From Streptomyces sp. cf386 (GTDB taxonomy: Bacteria; Actinomycetota; Actinomycetes; Streptomycetales; Streptomycetaceae), in contig NZ_FNHV01000012.1 in the NCBI RefSeq assembly GCF_900103585.1, positions 196,594-260,593 on the forward strand: 64,000 nt of DNA. Direction: 5' to 3'. Shown piece by piece: positions 1 to 7,586 of the stretch. The notes beneath the pieces are model-generated. The model did no database searches. It was not told the DNA's origin and worked only from the letters and a program-made list of their open reading frames with translations. A program made the position numbers and the translations under genes. Position 1 is the first letter of the stretch. Each line of letters starts with the position of its first letter.

Positions 1-69
1 CGATTAGCTCAGCGGGAGAGCGCTTCCCTGACACGGAAGAGGTCACTGGTTCAATCCCAGTATCGTCCA
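1..69 (+). tRNA. tRNA-Val (GAC), 5' end cut by window edge
   Basis: Cloverleaf is readable: the 5-bp anticodon stem CTTCC/GGAAG (23-27/35-39) closes the loop CTGACAC, giving anticodon GAC at 30-32, which reads valine codons GUC/GUU. The T-arm contains GGTTCAATCC. The 3' acceptor strand ATCGTCC (62-68) pairs with a 5' strand of which only CGAT is inside the window, so about 3 nt are missing. Discriminator base A69 follows and CCA is not encoded, as is usual in actinobacteria. A strong terminator hairpin follows within 10 nt. Confidence 0.95.
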
Positions 70-75
70 CACGCC

Positions 76-107
76 GAAGCCCCCCGGTCCGATGACCGGG
101 GGGCTTC
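76..107 (+). terminator. Intrinsic-type terminator hairpin after tRNA-Val
   Basis: Perfect 14-bp stem GAAGCCCCCCGGTC / GACCGGGGGGCTTC with loop CGAT, followed by TTC. It ends the tRNA transcript and could also serve the convergent zinc-ribbon gene. Confidence 0.85.
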
Positions 108-125
108 TTCGCGGCTCGGTGCGGC

Positions 126-416
126 TCAGCTGGAGAACAGCATGTGGCCGAAGCTCTTGTGACGCTTGTGGCCGTAGTGGCCACCGTGGTGCCCGCCGTG
201 CGGGGCGCCCCAGGCCGGGGCCTGCGGGGCGGCCGGGTAGGCCTGCGGCGCGGCCGGGGGCGGCGGGGACGGCTGGGACCACTGGGACTCCACGCGGGCC
301 AGGGCCTCCAGCTCGCCGTAGTCGAGGAAGATCCCGCGGCAGCCGCTGCACTGCTCTATCTGAACACCGTTGCGGTTGTACGTGTGCATCGGCGCATGGC
401 ACTTCGGACACTGCAT
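126..416 (-). CDS. Zinc-ribbon (zf-TFIIB family) protein
   Basis: A 96-residue protein. The N-terminus has two CxxC knuckles (CPKC and CSGC, about residues 2-27) followed by RGIFLDYGE, the hallmark of the zf-TFIIB (TFIIB-type zinc-binding) domain; one zinc is expected to be held by four cysteines. The second half is a low-complexity Pro/Ala/Gln stretch ending in a His/Gly/Lys-rich tail (GGHHGGHYGHKRHK) that could bind metal or nucleic acid. The ATG at 416 is preceded by GAGGAG at a usable distance; a longer in-frame start at 497 would add 27 residues unlike the family. Molecular role unknown. Confidence 0.8.
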   Translation of the reverse strand: MQCPKCHAPMHTYNRNGVQIEQCSGCRGIFLDYGELEALARVESQWSQPSPPPPAAPQAYPAAPQAPAWGAPHGGHHGGHYGHKRHKSFGHMLFSS

Positions 417-541
417 GGTCGGCTCAACTCCTCGCCGGTCGGTCCTGCTTCGTGTATCGCCAGGACAGACTCTGTCCGGCTGCGGTCGGTTGCACACTAC
501 TTTGCGTGTCCGTGGGTCAACTCAGGGGGGAGGCAGGCTTT

Positions 542-1570
542 TCAGTCACCGGCGGCAATTCGGTCACAGGCGTCCACGAGGGACTGCTCGACCTCGTCGA
601 GGAGACGGTCCTCGGCCAAGGCCTTGGTGATCGCCCGGGCGGCGGTCTGCACGGTGAGGGCACGGGCCGGGATGTCCAGCGCGGGCCAGGGGTCGCCGTC
701 GGCGGGGACGGCCGGGCCGTCGGCGGCGCGGTAGGCCGTGAGGAATCGGTTCCATTCCTCGGGTGACAGCAACCCGCACGCGTACCAGGCGGCAGGGCGT
801 GCGAGATCCCAGGCCGGTACGCCGACTCCCAGGTCGTCGACGTCGATGAGCAGCCAAGGGCCGTCCGGGGTCGGGTGACGGACCAGTTGGCCGAGGTGGA
901 GGTCGCCGTGGCAGAGGGTGGTGGTGTCGGGCTGGGGGGTCTCGGCGCGGGCCCAGGCGGGGAGGGTGTTCCAGGCGCGGAGGACGGCTTTGGTGGCGGA
1001 GGTCGGTTCTGTGCCGGTGGTCGGTTCTGTGCCGGTGGCCGGTTCTCCGCCGGCGGTTGATTCTGCGTCTGTGGTCGGTTCTGCGTCTGTGGTCGGTTCT
1101 CTACCGACGGTCTGTTCTGTGCCGGCGGCGGCGCGGAGGCGGGATATCGCGAGGGCCGCCTTGACGGGGCCGCGCATGGGAGGGAGCGGAGCCGGTGCGG
1201 GGGTGCGATGGAGACGGGCGAGAAGGGTGGCGGCCGCTTCCCAAGGGGCCGCGTCGGGGTCTTCCGGGTCCACCGGGGTGCCGTACGGCCAGAAGGTCAC
1301 CAGTCGGCCGTGCAGGTCTACCGGCGTGGGGGTGTGCGGGGGCAGGAGGATGCCGGGGAGGTGTGTGGCGGTGGTGAGGCGGGGGGTCAGGTCGGTGGGG
1401 GTGAGGTCCGGGGCGTGGGCCTTGGCGACCGTGTCGGCGTGCCGGACGACGGTGGCGTCGGGGCGGTCGGCGAGTGTGACTGTTGCTCCGCAGGGACAGG
1501 TGGATGTGCGGTGGTGGGCGGCGACCTCGGCTTGTGCGGTGAGGTCGGGGAGGAGGGGGTGGGGGGTCAC
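542..1570 (-). CDS. Aminoglycoside phosphotransferase (APH)-family kinase
   Basis: A 342-residue protein with APH/choline-kinase-fold signatures in the C-terminal half: the catalytic-loop motif CHGDLHLGQL (normally HGDLHxxN; the Asn is Gln here) and the metal-binding LLIDVDDLG, then DLARPAAW. These predict transfer of a phosphate to a small hydroxylated metabolite; the substrate is not apparent and resistance should not be assumed. Residues about 148-190 are an acidic, threonine-rich tandem insert of roughly six-residue units (TEPTTG-like), encoded by an 18-bp repeat near 1003-1125, lying between the N- and C-lobes. Single gene with no operon partner visible. Confidence 0.75.
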   Translation of the reverse strand: MTPHPLLPDLTAQAEVAAHHRTSTCPCGATVTLADRPDATVVRHADTVAKAHAPDLTPTDLTPRLTTATHLPGILLPPHTPTPVDLHGRLVTFWPYGTPVDPEDPDAAPWEAAATLLARLHRTPAPAPLPPMRGPVKAALAISRLRAAAGTEQTVGREPTTDAEPTTDAESTAGGEPATGTEPTTGTEPTSATKAVLRAWNTLPAWARAETPQPDTTTLCHGDLHLGQLVRHPTPDGPWLLIDVDDLGVGVPAWDLARPAAWYACGLLSPEEWNRFLTAYRAADGPAVPADGDPWPALDIPARALTVQTAARAITKALAEDRLLDEVEQSLVDACDRIAAGD

Positions 1571-1794
1571 GGGGGTCCCTTGGGTGCGGATGCTTTGGGG
1601 CGAGGGTACGTGGGGTACGCGGGGGACATGGCGGACAGGGCGTGCGGGCGGGCGGTCCGACGCGGGGAGCGTGCGTGCCCTTTTCTCGCCCCCGCCGCCC
1701 CTACCCGTCCCATCCTCCAGGGGCTCTGCCCCTTCGACCCCGGGCCCTTCTGGGGGCTGCCGCCCCCAGACCCCCGCATCGGCCCCGAAAGGGC

Positions 1795-2215
1795 CTCGTC
1801 CTCAAACGCCGGACAGGCTGAAGAGACGCCCCTGCGGGTGGGTGGGGGATAGGGACGGCGGGAACTCGTCCTCAAACGCCGGACGGGATGAGATGCGCGG
1901 GCCTGCGTCGAGAAGTGACGGCTGCTCGCGGGCGGGTGGGAGATCGGGGCAGTAGCGCCTCGCCCTCACACACCGGATACGTTGGAATGCGCGGGACCGC
2001 GTCGAGAGGGACAGCCGATCGCGGGCGGGGGGGGGATCGCGACGGTAGAACCTCGCCCCACACGCCGGACCCACTGAGATGCGTGGCCCGCGTCGAGAAG
2101 TGACGGCTGGGCGCGGGTGGGTGGGGCACATCCGGACGGGCGGGGTCTCGTTCTCGAACGCCGAGGTGGGCTGCCATATGCGAGCCGGTGTCGAGAGGGG
2201 CGGTCCGTTGCAGGC
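1795..2215 (+). repeat. Degenerate ~94-bp tandem repeat, five copies
   Basis: Units start with a CTCGTCCTCAAACGCCGG-like block at 1795, 1865, 1959, 2052 and 2147. Spacings are 70, 94, 93 and 95 bp, the first unit being shortened. Each full unit continues with GAGATGCGnGG, then CGTCGAGAAGTGACGGC, then GCGGGnGGGTGGG. Copies differ at many positions but keep the order of blocks. Non-coding as far as can be seen. Confidence 0.8.
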
Positions 2216-2255
2216 CGCCGCAGGCGCCCCCGGTCAAACCGTCGGCGGCAAAAGC

Positions 2256-2289
2256 AATGCCGGCGCAGCTCCCCAGCTGCGCCGGCATT
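2256..2289. terminator. Terminator hairpin downstream of small membrane protein
   Basis: Perfect 15-bp stem AATGCCGGCGCAGCT / AGCTGCGCCGGCATT with loop CCCC. It lies about 90 bp beyond the stop of the minus-strand gene at 2377 and is the best candidate for ending that transcript. Confidence 0.8.
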
Positions 2290-2376
2290 TGTGCCGTCCG
2301 CCGCACCCCCGTCCCCACGGGGTTTCATGGGTGGATGTCCCCGCCCGGACCGCTCTTCCGGGCCTGGGGTCGCCGC

Positions 2377-2574
2377 TCAGCGCCCCAGCATCACGCCCAC
2401 GGACGACGCCTGTGTGGCCACTGCCTCCCAGCCGTCGAAGACGACGAGGAGCAGGACCGCCAGGGGAAGGGCCATGAGCGTCGCCACCAGGGGGTGGCGA
2501 CGGCCCTGGCGACGGGGACGCAGCAGCGTGCGCTGCTGCATACGGATCACTGTCCGCGGTGCCGTCTGGGCCAT
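2377..2574 (-). CDS. Small single-pass membrane protein
   Basis: A 65-residue protein: a basic N-terminus (about residues 1-30, many Arg/Gln), one hydrophobic helix (LVATLMALPLAVLLLVVF, about 31-48) and a short tail. Orientation by the positive-inside rule would be N-in. The ATG at 2574 is chosen because AGGAG sits 7 nt upstream; the longer frame from 2691 has no such site and unlikely composition. A possible -10 TAGATT lies near 2664-2669 on the same strand. I do not recognise a named family. Confidence 0.65.
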   Translation of the reverse strand: MAQTAPRTVIRMQQRTLLRPRRQGRRHPLVATLMALPLAVLLLVVFDGWEAVATQASSVGVMLGR

Positions 2575-2830
2575 GGACCCTCTCCTGACCTGTGTCAGTT
2601 GTCGTTGGCAGCGGCGGGTGTCTGACCTCGGGGGACGAGTGCTGCACCCGCCGCTTGACCTCAAATCTAGGCCTCCGACCACCCCCGGCACGTCATGCCC
2701 TCGTACCGATTGCCGGGCCTCCCGGAGGATGAGCCATGACCTGCGGAGTACTCCCCTGGGTGGAGACGAGGTCCTAGGTCTCGGGGTCTTCCCCGAGGGG
2801 ATGCCCGGTCTGCCCGGCTTTCGACGGGCC

Positions 2831-3073
2831 CTAATCCGGGTTTCGCTCCGAGCTGTCCTCGCGTGGCACCGGCTGTTCGACCAGCGCCAGGACCCGGTTC
2901 GCCATGAAGCGGGCCGTCCGCACGACCGATCCGTTCCGGGTGACTTCGCTCACTTCCACTACACCTCGACGCACCGCCGTCTCCACCCGGCGGCCCGCCC
3001 GGCTCGCCACCACCTCGTAGGTGCGCGTCGTGTCCCCTGCGTCCACGACTATCTCCACGCGATCACCCTTCAC
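2831..3073 (-). CDS. Small conserved-looking hypothetical protein, 80 aa
   Basis: GTG start at 3073, with a G-rich ribosome-binding stretch (AAGGGGG) about 9 nt upstream. The product begins VKGDRVEIVVDAG and is predicted to be mostly beta strand, with alternating charged and hydrophobic residues; the tail is Asp/Glu/Arg-rich. It looks like a small soluble beta-barrel or swapped-hairpin domain, but I cannot name the family. It is transcribed divergently from the Ser/Thr kinase that starts 166 bp away. Confidence 0.55.
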   Translation of the reverse strand: MKGDRVEIVVDAGDTTRTYEVVASRAGRRVETAVRRGVVEVSEVTRNGSVVRTARFMANRVLALVEQPVPREDSSERNPD

Positions 3074-3239
3074 GGGTTCAATCCCCCTTCTGTGACGGAT
3101 GGTTGGGGGCGCGGCAGCCATTAAGTCGCCCTGTCCGTCCGCCCTCTGACCACCCTTCAAGTCTCCCACCCACCACTGACAATCCATCGGCCCGAGAGGG
3201 CGCGGCCTCTGCGCACGGCGGCCCGTGGAAACGTAAGCT

Positions 3240-4700
3240 GTGGCTCGTCAGACGGACCGGGCAGCGGGGATGAACATGGCGATGATGCGCCTGAGGCGCG
3301 AGGACCCGCGCGTCGTCGGCTCGTTCAGGCTTCACAGACGGCTCGGCGCGGGCGGCATGGGCGTCGTCTACCTGGGCTCCGACAAGAAGGGGCAGCGGGT
3401 CGCGCTGAAGGTGATCCGGCCCGACCTGGCGGAGGATCAGGAGTTCCGCTCGCGGTTCGCGCGTGAGGTCTCGGCGGCACGGCGGATTCGCGGCGGCTGC
3501 ACGGCGCGGCTCGTGGCCGCCGACCTTGAGGCGGAGCGTCCCTGGTTCGCCACCCAGTACGTACCCGGCCCCTCCCTGCACGACAAGGTCGCCGACGCGG
3601 GCGGGCTCGGCGCGGCCGAGGTCGCCGCCATCGGGGCCGCCCTGTCCGAGGGACTGGTCGCCGTGCACGAGGCCGGGGTCGTCCACCGGGACCTCAAGCC
3701 CTCCAACATCCTGCTGTCCCCCAAGGGCCCCCGCATCATCGACTTCGGCATCGCCTGGGCGACGGGCGCCTCGACCCTCACCCACGTCGGCACCGCGGTC
3801 GGCTCCCCCGGCTTCCTCGCCCCGGAGCAGGTGCGCGGCGCCGCCGTCACCCCGGCCACGGACGTCTTCTCCCTCGGCGCCACGCTCGCGTACGCCTCCA
3901 TGGCCGACTCGCCCTTCGGGCACGGCAGTTCCGAGGTGATGCTGTACCGCGTCGTGCACGAGGAGCCGCAGCTGCACGGCGTACCGGACGCTCTGGCTCC
4001 GCTCGTACGGGCGTGTCTGGCGAAGGACCCGGAGGAGCGGCCCAGCACGCTGCAGCTGTCGTTGCGTCTCAAGGAGATCGCGGCCCGGGAGGCGCAGGGC
4101 CTCTCCGACGTACGCCCGCCCGCGCCCCGCTCCGCCGAGGCGGACCGTCCGACCGGGCGGCTCGCCGACACCTACCCGGACCAGCAGCGCGCCCAGCGTC
4201 GCACGCAGGGCACCGCATCCCCCCGCGGCACCGGGCTGCCGCGCGGCACAGGCGTCCCGAGGGTGCCCGGCCCCGCACGCGACGTACCCGCGTCGAGGGG
4301 CGGCAGTGCCCCGCACAGCGGTACGGCGCCGTCCCCCCGGTCGGGGACTCGGCCGGTGCCCTCCGCACGGAACGCCCCGCGCTCCGGCAACGGAAACGGC
4401 AACCGGCCCGCCCAGCGCAACGGAAACGGTCGTCCGGCCCCGCGGAACACCGGGACCGGCCGTCGGCCCGCCAACCCGCAGCTGCTGCGGCAGCGGCTGT
4501 TCGTGTTCGTCGTCGTGACGCTGCTCGTGGCGCTCGGCATCGCGGCGGCCCAGGGCTGCCAGGGTCCGCAGCGGGGGCTCGGCGACGACGGGGACGTCGT
4601 ACGGGAGCGGCAGGAGCACGTGGAGCCTGGCTACCAGCCGTTGGACGGGGACTTGATGTCCGAGCGGTACGAGTCGACCTTCGAGATCTCCGACGAGTAG
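3240..4700 (+). CDS. Membrane-anchored Ser/Thr protein kinase (Hanks type)
   Basis: A 486-residue eukaryotic-like kinase. Catalytic domain about residues 25-290: glycine loop GAGGMGVVYLG, ATP lysine in VALKVI, catalytic loop VHRDLKPSNI (about 147-156), IIDFG metal motif (about 168), activation segment with GTAVGSPGFLAPEQ. A Pro/Arg/Ser/Thr-rich linker (about 295-415) precedes one transmembrane helix (about 417-440, RLFVFVVVTLLVALGIAAAQ) and a short external tail beginning GCQG; no PASTA repeats. It presumably phosphorylates Ser/Thr of cytosolic partners on a surface cue. The GTG at 3240 has no clear Shine-Dalgarno; an ATG at 3270 (MNMAMMRLRRED) after GCAGCGGGG is an alternative start. Confidence 0.9.
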   Translation: MARQTDRAAGMNMAMMRLRREDPRVVGSFRLHRRLGAGGMGVVYLGSDKKGQRVALKVIRPDLAEDQEFRSRFAREVSAARRIRGGCTARLVAADLEAERPWFATQYVPGPSLHDKVADAGGLGAAEVAAIGAALSEGLVAVHEAGVVHRDLKPSNILLSPKGPRIIDFGIAWATGASTLTHVGTAVGSPGFLAPEQVRGAAVTPATDVFSLGATLAYASMADSPFGHGSSEVMLYRVVHEEPQLHGVPDALAPLVRACLAKDPEERPSTLQLSLRLKEIAAREAQGLSDVRPPAPRSAEADRPTGRLADTYPDQQRAQRRTQGTASPRGTGLPRGTGVPRVPGPARDVPASRGGSAPHSGTAPSPRSGTRPVPSARNAPRSGNGNGNRPAQRNGNGRPAPRNTGTGRRPANPQLLRQRLFVFVVVTLLVALGIAAAQGCQGPQRGLGDDGDVVRERQEHVEPGYQPLDGDLMSERYESTFEISDE

Positions 4701-4712
4701 TCGAGTCCCGCA

Positions 4713-4757
4713 CAGTCGGGCCTCGCGCAGTCGGGCCTCGCGCAGTCGGGCCTCGCG
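4713..4757. repeat. 15-bp tandem repeat, three perfect copies
   Basis: CAGTCGGGCCTCGCG is repeated three times head to tail, filling most of the 61-bp gap between the convergent kinase and NUDIX stop codons. Copies are identical, so the expansion is recent or maintained. Confidence 0.9.
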
Positions 4758-4761
4758 GGTG

Positions 4762-5157
4762 TCACAGGCCGGGGAGGATCCGTTCGAAGAACTCGCGGTC
4801 GCCGTCGAAGACCGGGTCCAGGGACAGGAACTCCTCCGGTGTGACCCAGCGGGCCTCGCCGACCTCGTCCGGGTCGGGGATCACGTCGCCGGTGTCGGCG
4901 CGCGCCGTCCACCAGTGGAGGCGGAAGCGGCCGTCGTCGGTCTCGGACTCCCAGACCTTCGCCAGGGGTACGACGGTGAGGCCGACCTCCTCACGGACCT
5001 CCCGGACGACCGCCTCCCGCTGGGTCTCCCCCGGCTCGACCTTGCCGCTGAGGGGCTGCCAGTAGCCGGGGCGTGCGACGGCGGGGCCGCGGCGGATGGC
5101 GAGGACGTGGTCGGCGCCGCGGAGCAGGACCGCGACGATCGCCTCGCGCTGCGCCAT
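4762..5157 (-). CDS. NUDIX hydrolase
   Basis: A 131-residue single-domain NUDIX protein. The signature GX5EX7REUXEEXGU is complete: it starts GKVEPGETQREAVV and ends REEVGL (about residues 38-60). These enzymes cleave nucleoside diphosphates linked to another moiety using Mg2+ held by the box glutamates. The size and the motif RRGPAVARPGYWQPLSGKV resemble MutT/house-cleaning members rather than ADP-ribose pyrophosphatases, but the substrate cannot be read from sequence. It begins 11 nt after the stop of the SpoU methylase and is probably cotranscribed with it. Confidence 0.88.
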   Translation of the reverse strand: MAQREAIVAVLLRGADHVLAIRRGPAVARPGYWQPLSGKVEPGETQREAVVREVREEVGLTVVPLAKVWESETDDGRFRLHWWTARADTGDVIPDPDEVGEARWVTPEEFLSLDPVFDGDREFFERILPGL

Positions 5158-5168
5158 CGCCGTACGGC

Positions 5169-5987
5169 CTAGACCTGGGGGCGGCCCGTGGCCACCGCGT
5201 AGAAGGCGACCGCGGCCGCCGCACCGACGTTGAGGGAGTCGACGCCGTGGGCCATGGGGATGCGGACCCATTCGTCGGCGGCGACGAGGGCCTGGGTGGA
5301 GAGGCCGTCGCCCTCGGCGCCGAGCATGAGGGCGACCCGCTCCATCTTGTGCGGGGCGGCCTCGTCGAGGGTCTTGGCCTTCTCGTCGGGGGTGAGGGCG
5401 AGCAGCGTGAAGCCGGCCTCGCGGACCGAGTCCAGGCCCTTGGGCCAGGTGTCGAGGCGGGCGTACGGCACCGAGAAGACCGCGCCCATCGAGACCTTGA
5501 CGCTCCGTCGGTACAAGGGGTCGGCGCAGTCCGGGGAGAGCAGGACCGCGTCCATGCCGAGGGCTGCCGCCGAGCGGAAGATGGCGCCGATGTTGGTGTG
5601 GTCGTTGACCGACTCCATGACCACCACCCGGCGGGTGGTCCGCAGGAGTTCGGCGGCCGTCGGCAGCGGCTTGCGCTGCATGGAGGCGAGCGCGCCGCGG
5701 TGCACGTGGTAGCCGGTGACCTGCTCGGCCAGTTCCGGGCTGACCGCGTAGACCGGGGCCGGGAGCTCGTCGATGACGTCGCGCATGACGTCGACCCACT
5801 TGGCCGAGAGCAGCATCGACCGCATCTCGTAGCCGGCTTCCTTGGCCCGTCTGATGACCTTCTCGCCCTCGGCGATGAACAGGCCCTCGGCCGGCTCGCG
5901 CTTGCGGCGCAGGTCGACGTCGGTCAGGCCCGTGTAGTCGCGCAGGCGAGGGTCGTCGGGGTCATCGACGGTGATGAGATCGGCCAC
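5169..5987 (-). CDS. SpoU/TrmH-family RNA 2'-O-ribose methyltransferase
   Basis: A 272-residue SPOUT methylase. The N-terminal substrate-binding region (about 1-110) contains GLFIAEGEKVI, typical of RNA 2'-O ribose MTases that bind L30e-like. The catalytic SpoU domain has the motif 1 region VVMESVNDHTNIGAIFRSAAALG (N and R catalytic), motif 2 LMLGAEGDGLS and motif 3 IPMAHGVDSLNVGAAAAV, which forms the SAM-binding trefoil knot. Target rRNA or tRNA site unknown. It precedes the NUDIX gene in the same direction. Confidence 0.92.
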   Translation of the reverse strand: MADLITVDDPDDPRLRDYTGLTDVDLRRKREPAEGLFIAEGEKVIRRAKEAGYEMRSMLLSAKWVDVMRDVIDELPAPVYAVSPELAEQVTGYHVHRGALASMQRKPLPTAAELLRTTRRVVVMESVNDHTNIGAIFRSAAALGMDAVLLSPDCADPLYRRSVKVSMGAVFSVPYARLDTWPKGLDSVREAGFTLLALTPDEKAKTLDEAAPHKMERVALMLGAEGDGLSTQALVAADEWVRIPMAHGVDSLNVGAAAAVAFYAVATGRPQV

Positions 5988-6077
5988 AGGGTGATACTGC
6001 CTTGTCCTGGGTGCGGTGCCAACGGCTTGGCACGGTTGGGTTACCCGCGGTTACGAAATGGGCTCGCGCGGAAGGGG

Positions 6078-7310
6078 TCACTGGGAAGGGGTCGGTCCTA
6101 CGTTCACGACCTCGCCGATGACGATGACCGCCGGCGGCTTCACCTCGTGGGCGAGCACCGTGTCGCCGGCCGTGGCGAGGGTCGCGTCGACCCTGCGCTG
6201 GGCGGCCGTCGTGCCCTCCTGGACCAGGGCGACGGGCGTGTCCGGGGACTTGCCGTGCGCGATGAGCGTCTCGGCGACCTTCCCGATCGTGCCGACGCCC
6301 ATGAGGATCACCAGGGTGCCGGTCAGCTTGGCGAGGGACGGCCAGTCGACCAGGGAGCGCTCGTCGTCGGGGGCGATATGGCCGCTGACCACCGTGAACT
6401 CGTGGGCGACGCCCCGGTGGGTGACCGGGATGCCGGCGGCACCCGGCACGGAGATGGAGCTGGAGATGCCGGGTACGACGGTGCACGGGATGCCGGCCTC
6501 GGCCAGCGCCTGGACCTCCTCCATGCCACGGCCGTACACAAAGGGGTCGCCGCCCTTGAGTCGTACGACCGACTTGCCCTGCTTGGCGTGCTCGATCAGC
6601 GCGTTGTTGATGGCCTCCTGGGCCATGAAGCGGCCGTACGGCAGCTTCGCGGCGTCGATCACCTCGACGCTCGGGGGAAGTTCGGCGAGCAGGTCGCGCG
6701 GGCCCAGGTGGTCGGTGATCACCACGTCGGCCTCGGCGAGCAGACGGCGACCGCGCACGGTGATCAGGTCGGGATCGCCGGGGCCGCCGCCGACCAGGGC
6801 GACGCCGGGGGTGCGGGTGCGGTGGTGGGGGGCCACCAGCGTGCCGTCGCGGAGGCCCTCGACGACCGCGTCGCGGATGGCGGCCGTGTGGCGGGGGTCG
6901 CGGCCCCGCGCGTCGGTGGTGAGGACGGCGATCGTGACGCCCTCGCTGTGGCCGGTCGCCGGGGTCCAGGCGGTGGCGGCGTCGGCGTCGTCGGATCGGA
7001 CGCACCAGACTCGGCGGCGCTCCGCTTCGGCCGAGGCCAGCGTGTTGGCTTCGGTGTCGCCGGTGGCGATCAGGGCGTACCAGGCCTCCGCGAGGTCGCC
7101 TTCCTCGTAAGGGCGCTCGTGCCAGGTGAGCTCGCCCGCGTCCGCCATGGCCTGGACCGAGGGGGTCACCGAAGGGGACACGAGGTGGATGTCGGCGCCG
7201 GCCGCGATGAGGGTGGGGAGGCGGCGCTGGGCCACATGACCGCCGCCGAGGACGACGACCTTGCGGCCGGTGAGGCGGAGGCCTACCGGGTAGGCGGGGT
7301 TTTCGGCCAT
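6078..7310 (-). CDS. cobA: Siroheme/cobalamin bifunctional enzyme: precorrin-2 dehydrogenase + SUMT
   Basis: A 410-residue CysG-like fusion. Residues 1-150 form the NAD-dependent precorrin-2 dehydrogenase-like part (VVVLGGGHVAQRRL nucleotide-binding loop; ATGDTEAN). Residues about 160-405 are uroporphyrinogen-III C-methyltransferase (SUMT), with VGGGPGDPDLITVRG, RLKGGDPFVYGRG and VVPGISS. It methylates uroporphyrinogen III at C2 and C7 and can oxidise precorrin-2, the branch point to siroheme and vitamin B12. The upstream minus-strand neighbours are the cobT and cobL genes, consistent with a corrinoid role. Alternative symbol cysG; whether the N-terminal module also chelates iron cannot be decided. 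Confidence 0.92.
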   Translation of the reverse strand: MAENPAYPVGLRLTGRKVVVLGGGHVAQRRLPTLIAAGADIHLVSPSVTPSVQAMADAGELTWHERPYEEGDLAEAWYALIATGDTEANTLASAEAERRRVWCVRSDDADAATAWTPATGHSEGVTIAVLTTDARGRDPRHTAAIRDAVVEGLRDGTLVAPHHRTRTPGVALVGGGPGDPDLITVRGRRLLAEADVVITDHLGPRDLLAELPPSVEVIDAAKLPYGRFMAQEAINNALIEHAKQGKSVVRLKGGDPFVYGRGMEEVQALAEAGIPCTVVPGISSSISVPGAAGIPVTHRGVAHEFTVVSGHIAPDDERSLVDWPSLAKLTGTLVILMGVGTIGKVAETLIAHGKSPDTPVALVQEGTTAAQRRVDATLATAGDTVLAHEVKPPAVIVIGEVVNVGPTPSQ

Positions 7311-7479
7311 GAGGTGCGGCTCCTCTTTACGGCGGTGCGGTGGCCCTGACGTGCGGATTTTACGGGGCGGGCGGGGAAGGCTGCGCAGGTGTCCGGTGGC
7401 TGAGCGTCATTGCCGGGTGCGGGTGCGTGGGTCCGTGCCCACCCGTTCCGCCCTGCGGCACGACTGTCCACGGACCCAT

Positions 7480-7501
7480 GGGCCCACGAAAGCGTGGGCC
7501 C
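7480..7501. terminator. Hairpin downstream of the BluB-CobT gene
   Basis: Perfect 9-bp stem GGGCCCACG / CGTGGGCCC with loop AAAG, in the 276-bp gap between the BluB-CobT stop and the cobA start. Likely transcript end; no T-run. Confidence 0.6.
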
Positions 7502-7586
7502 CGGACCCGAAGGACCCGCGCGCCGGCCACAACCGCGGCGGGCGGCACAGGCCCTGGGCACTGCCGTCCCCGAGATCCCCTCGTGC

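Larger units (their letters stand above)
1571..2376. other. Long non-coding stretch with hairpins and repeat array
   Basis: I find no convincing gene here; the open frames are GC-driven and lack ribosome-binding sites or recognisable domains. The stretch holds several GC-rich hairpins (for example CTGGGGGC/GCCCCCAG at 1750-1769 and GGCCC/GGGCC near 1782), a degenerate ~94-bp tandem array from about 1795 to 2215, and the terminator-like hairpin at 2256-2289. The motif CTCAAACGCCGGAC is, from memory, extremely common in Streptomyces intergenic DNA. Confidence 0.7.

Noticed and set aside
542..1570. Aminoglycoside-resistance gene
   Set aside because: Only the kinase fold is supported; residues for a given antibiotic are not identifiable and the catalytic-loop Asn is changed.
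1795..2215. Possible CRISPR array
   Set aside because: Units are ~94 bp, diverged throughout, with no short identical repeat and no unique spacers; no cas genes nearby.
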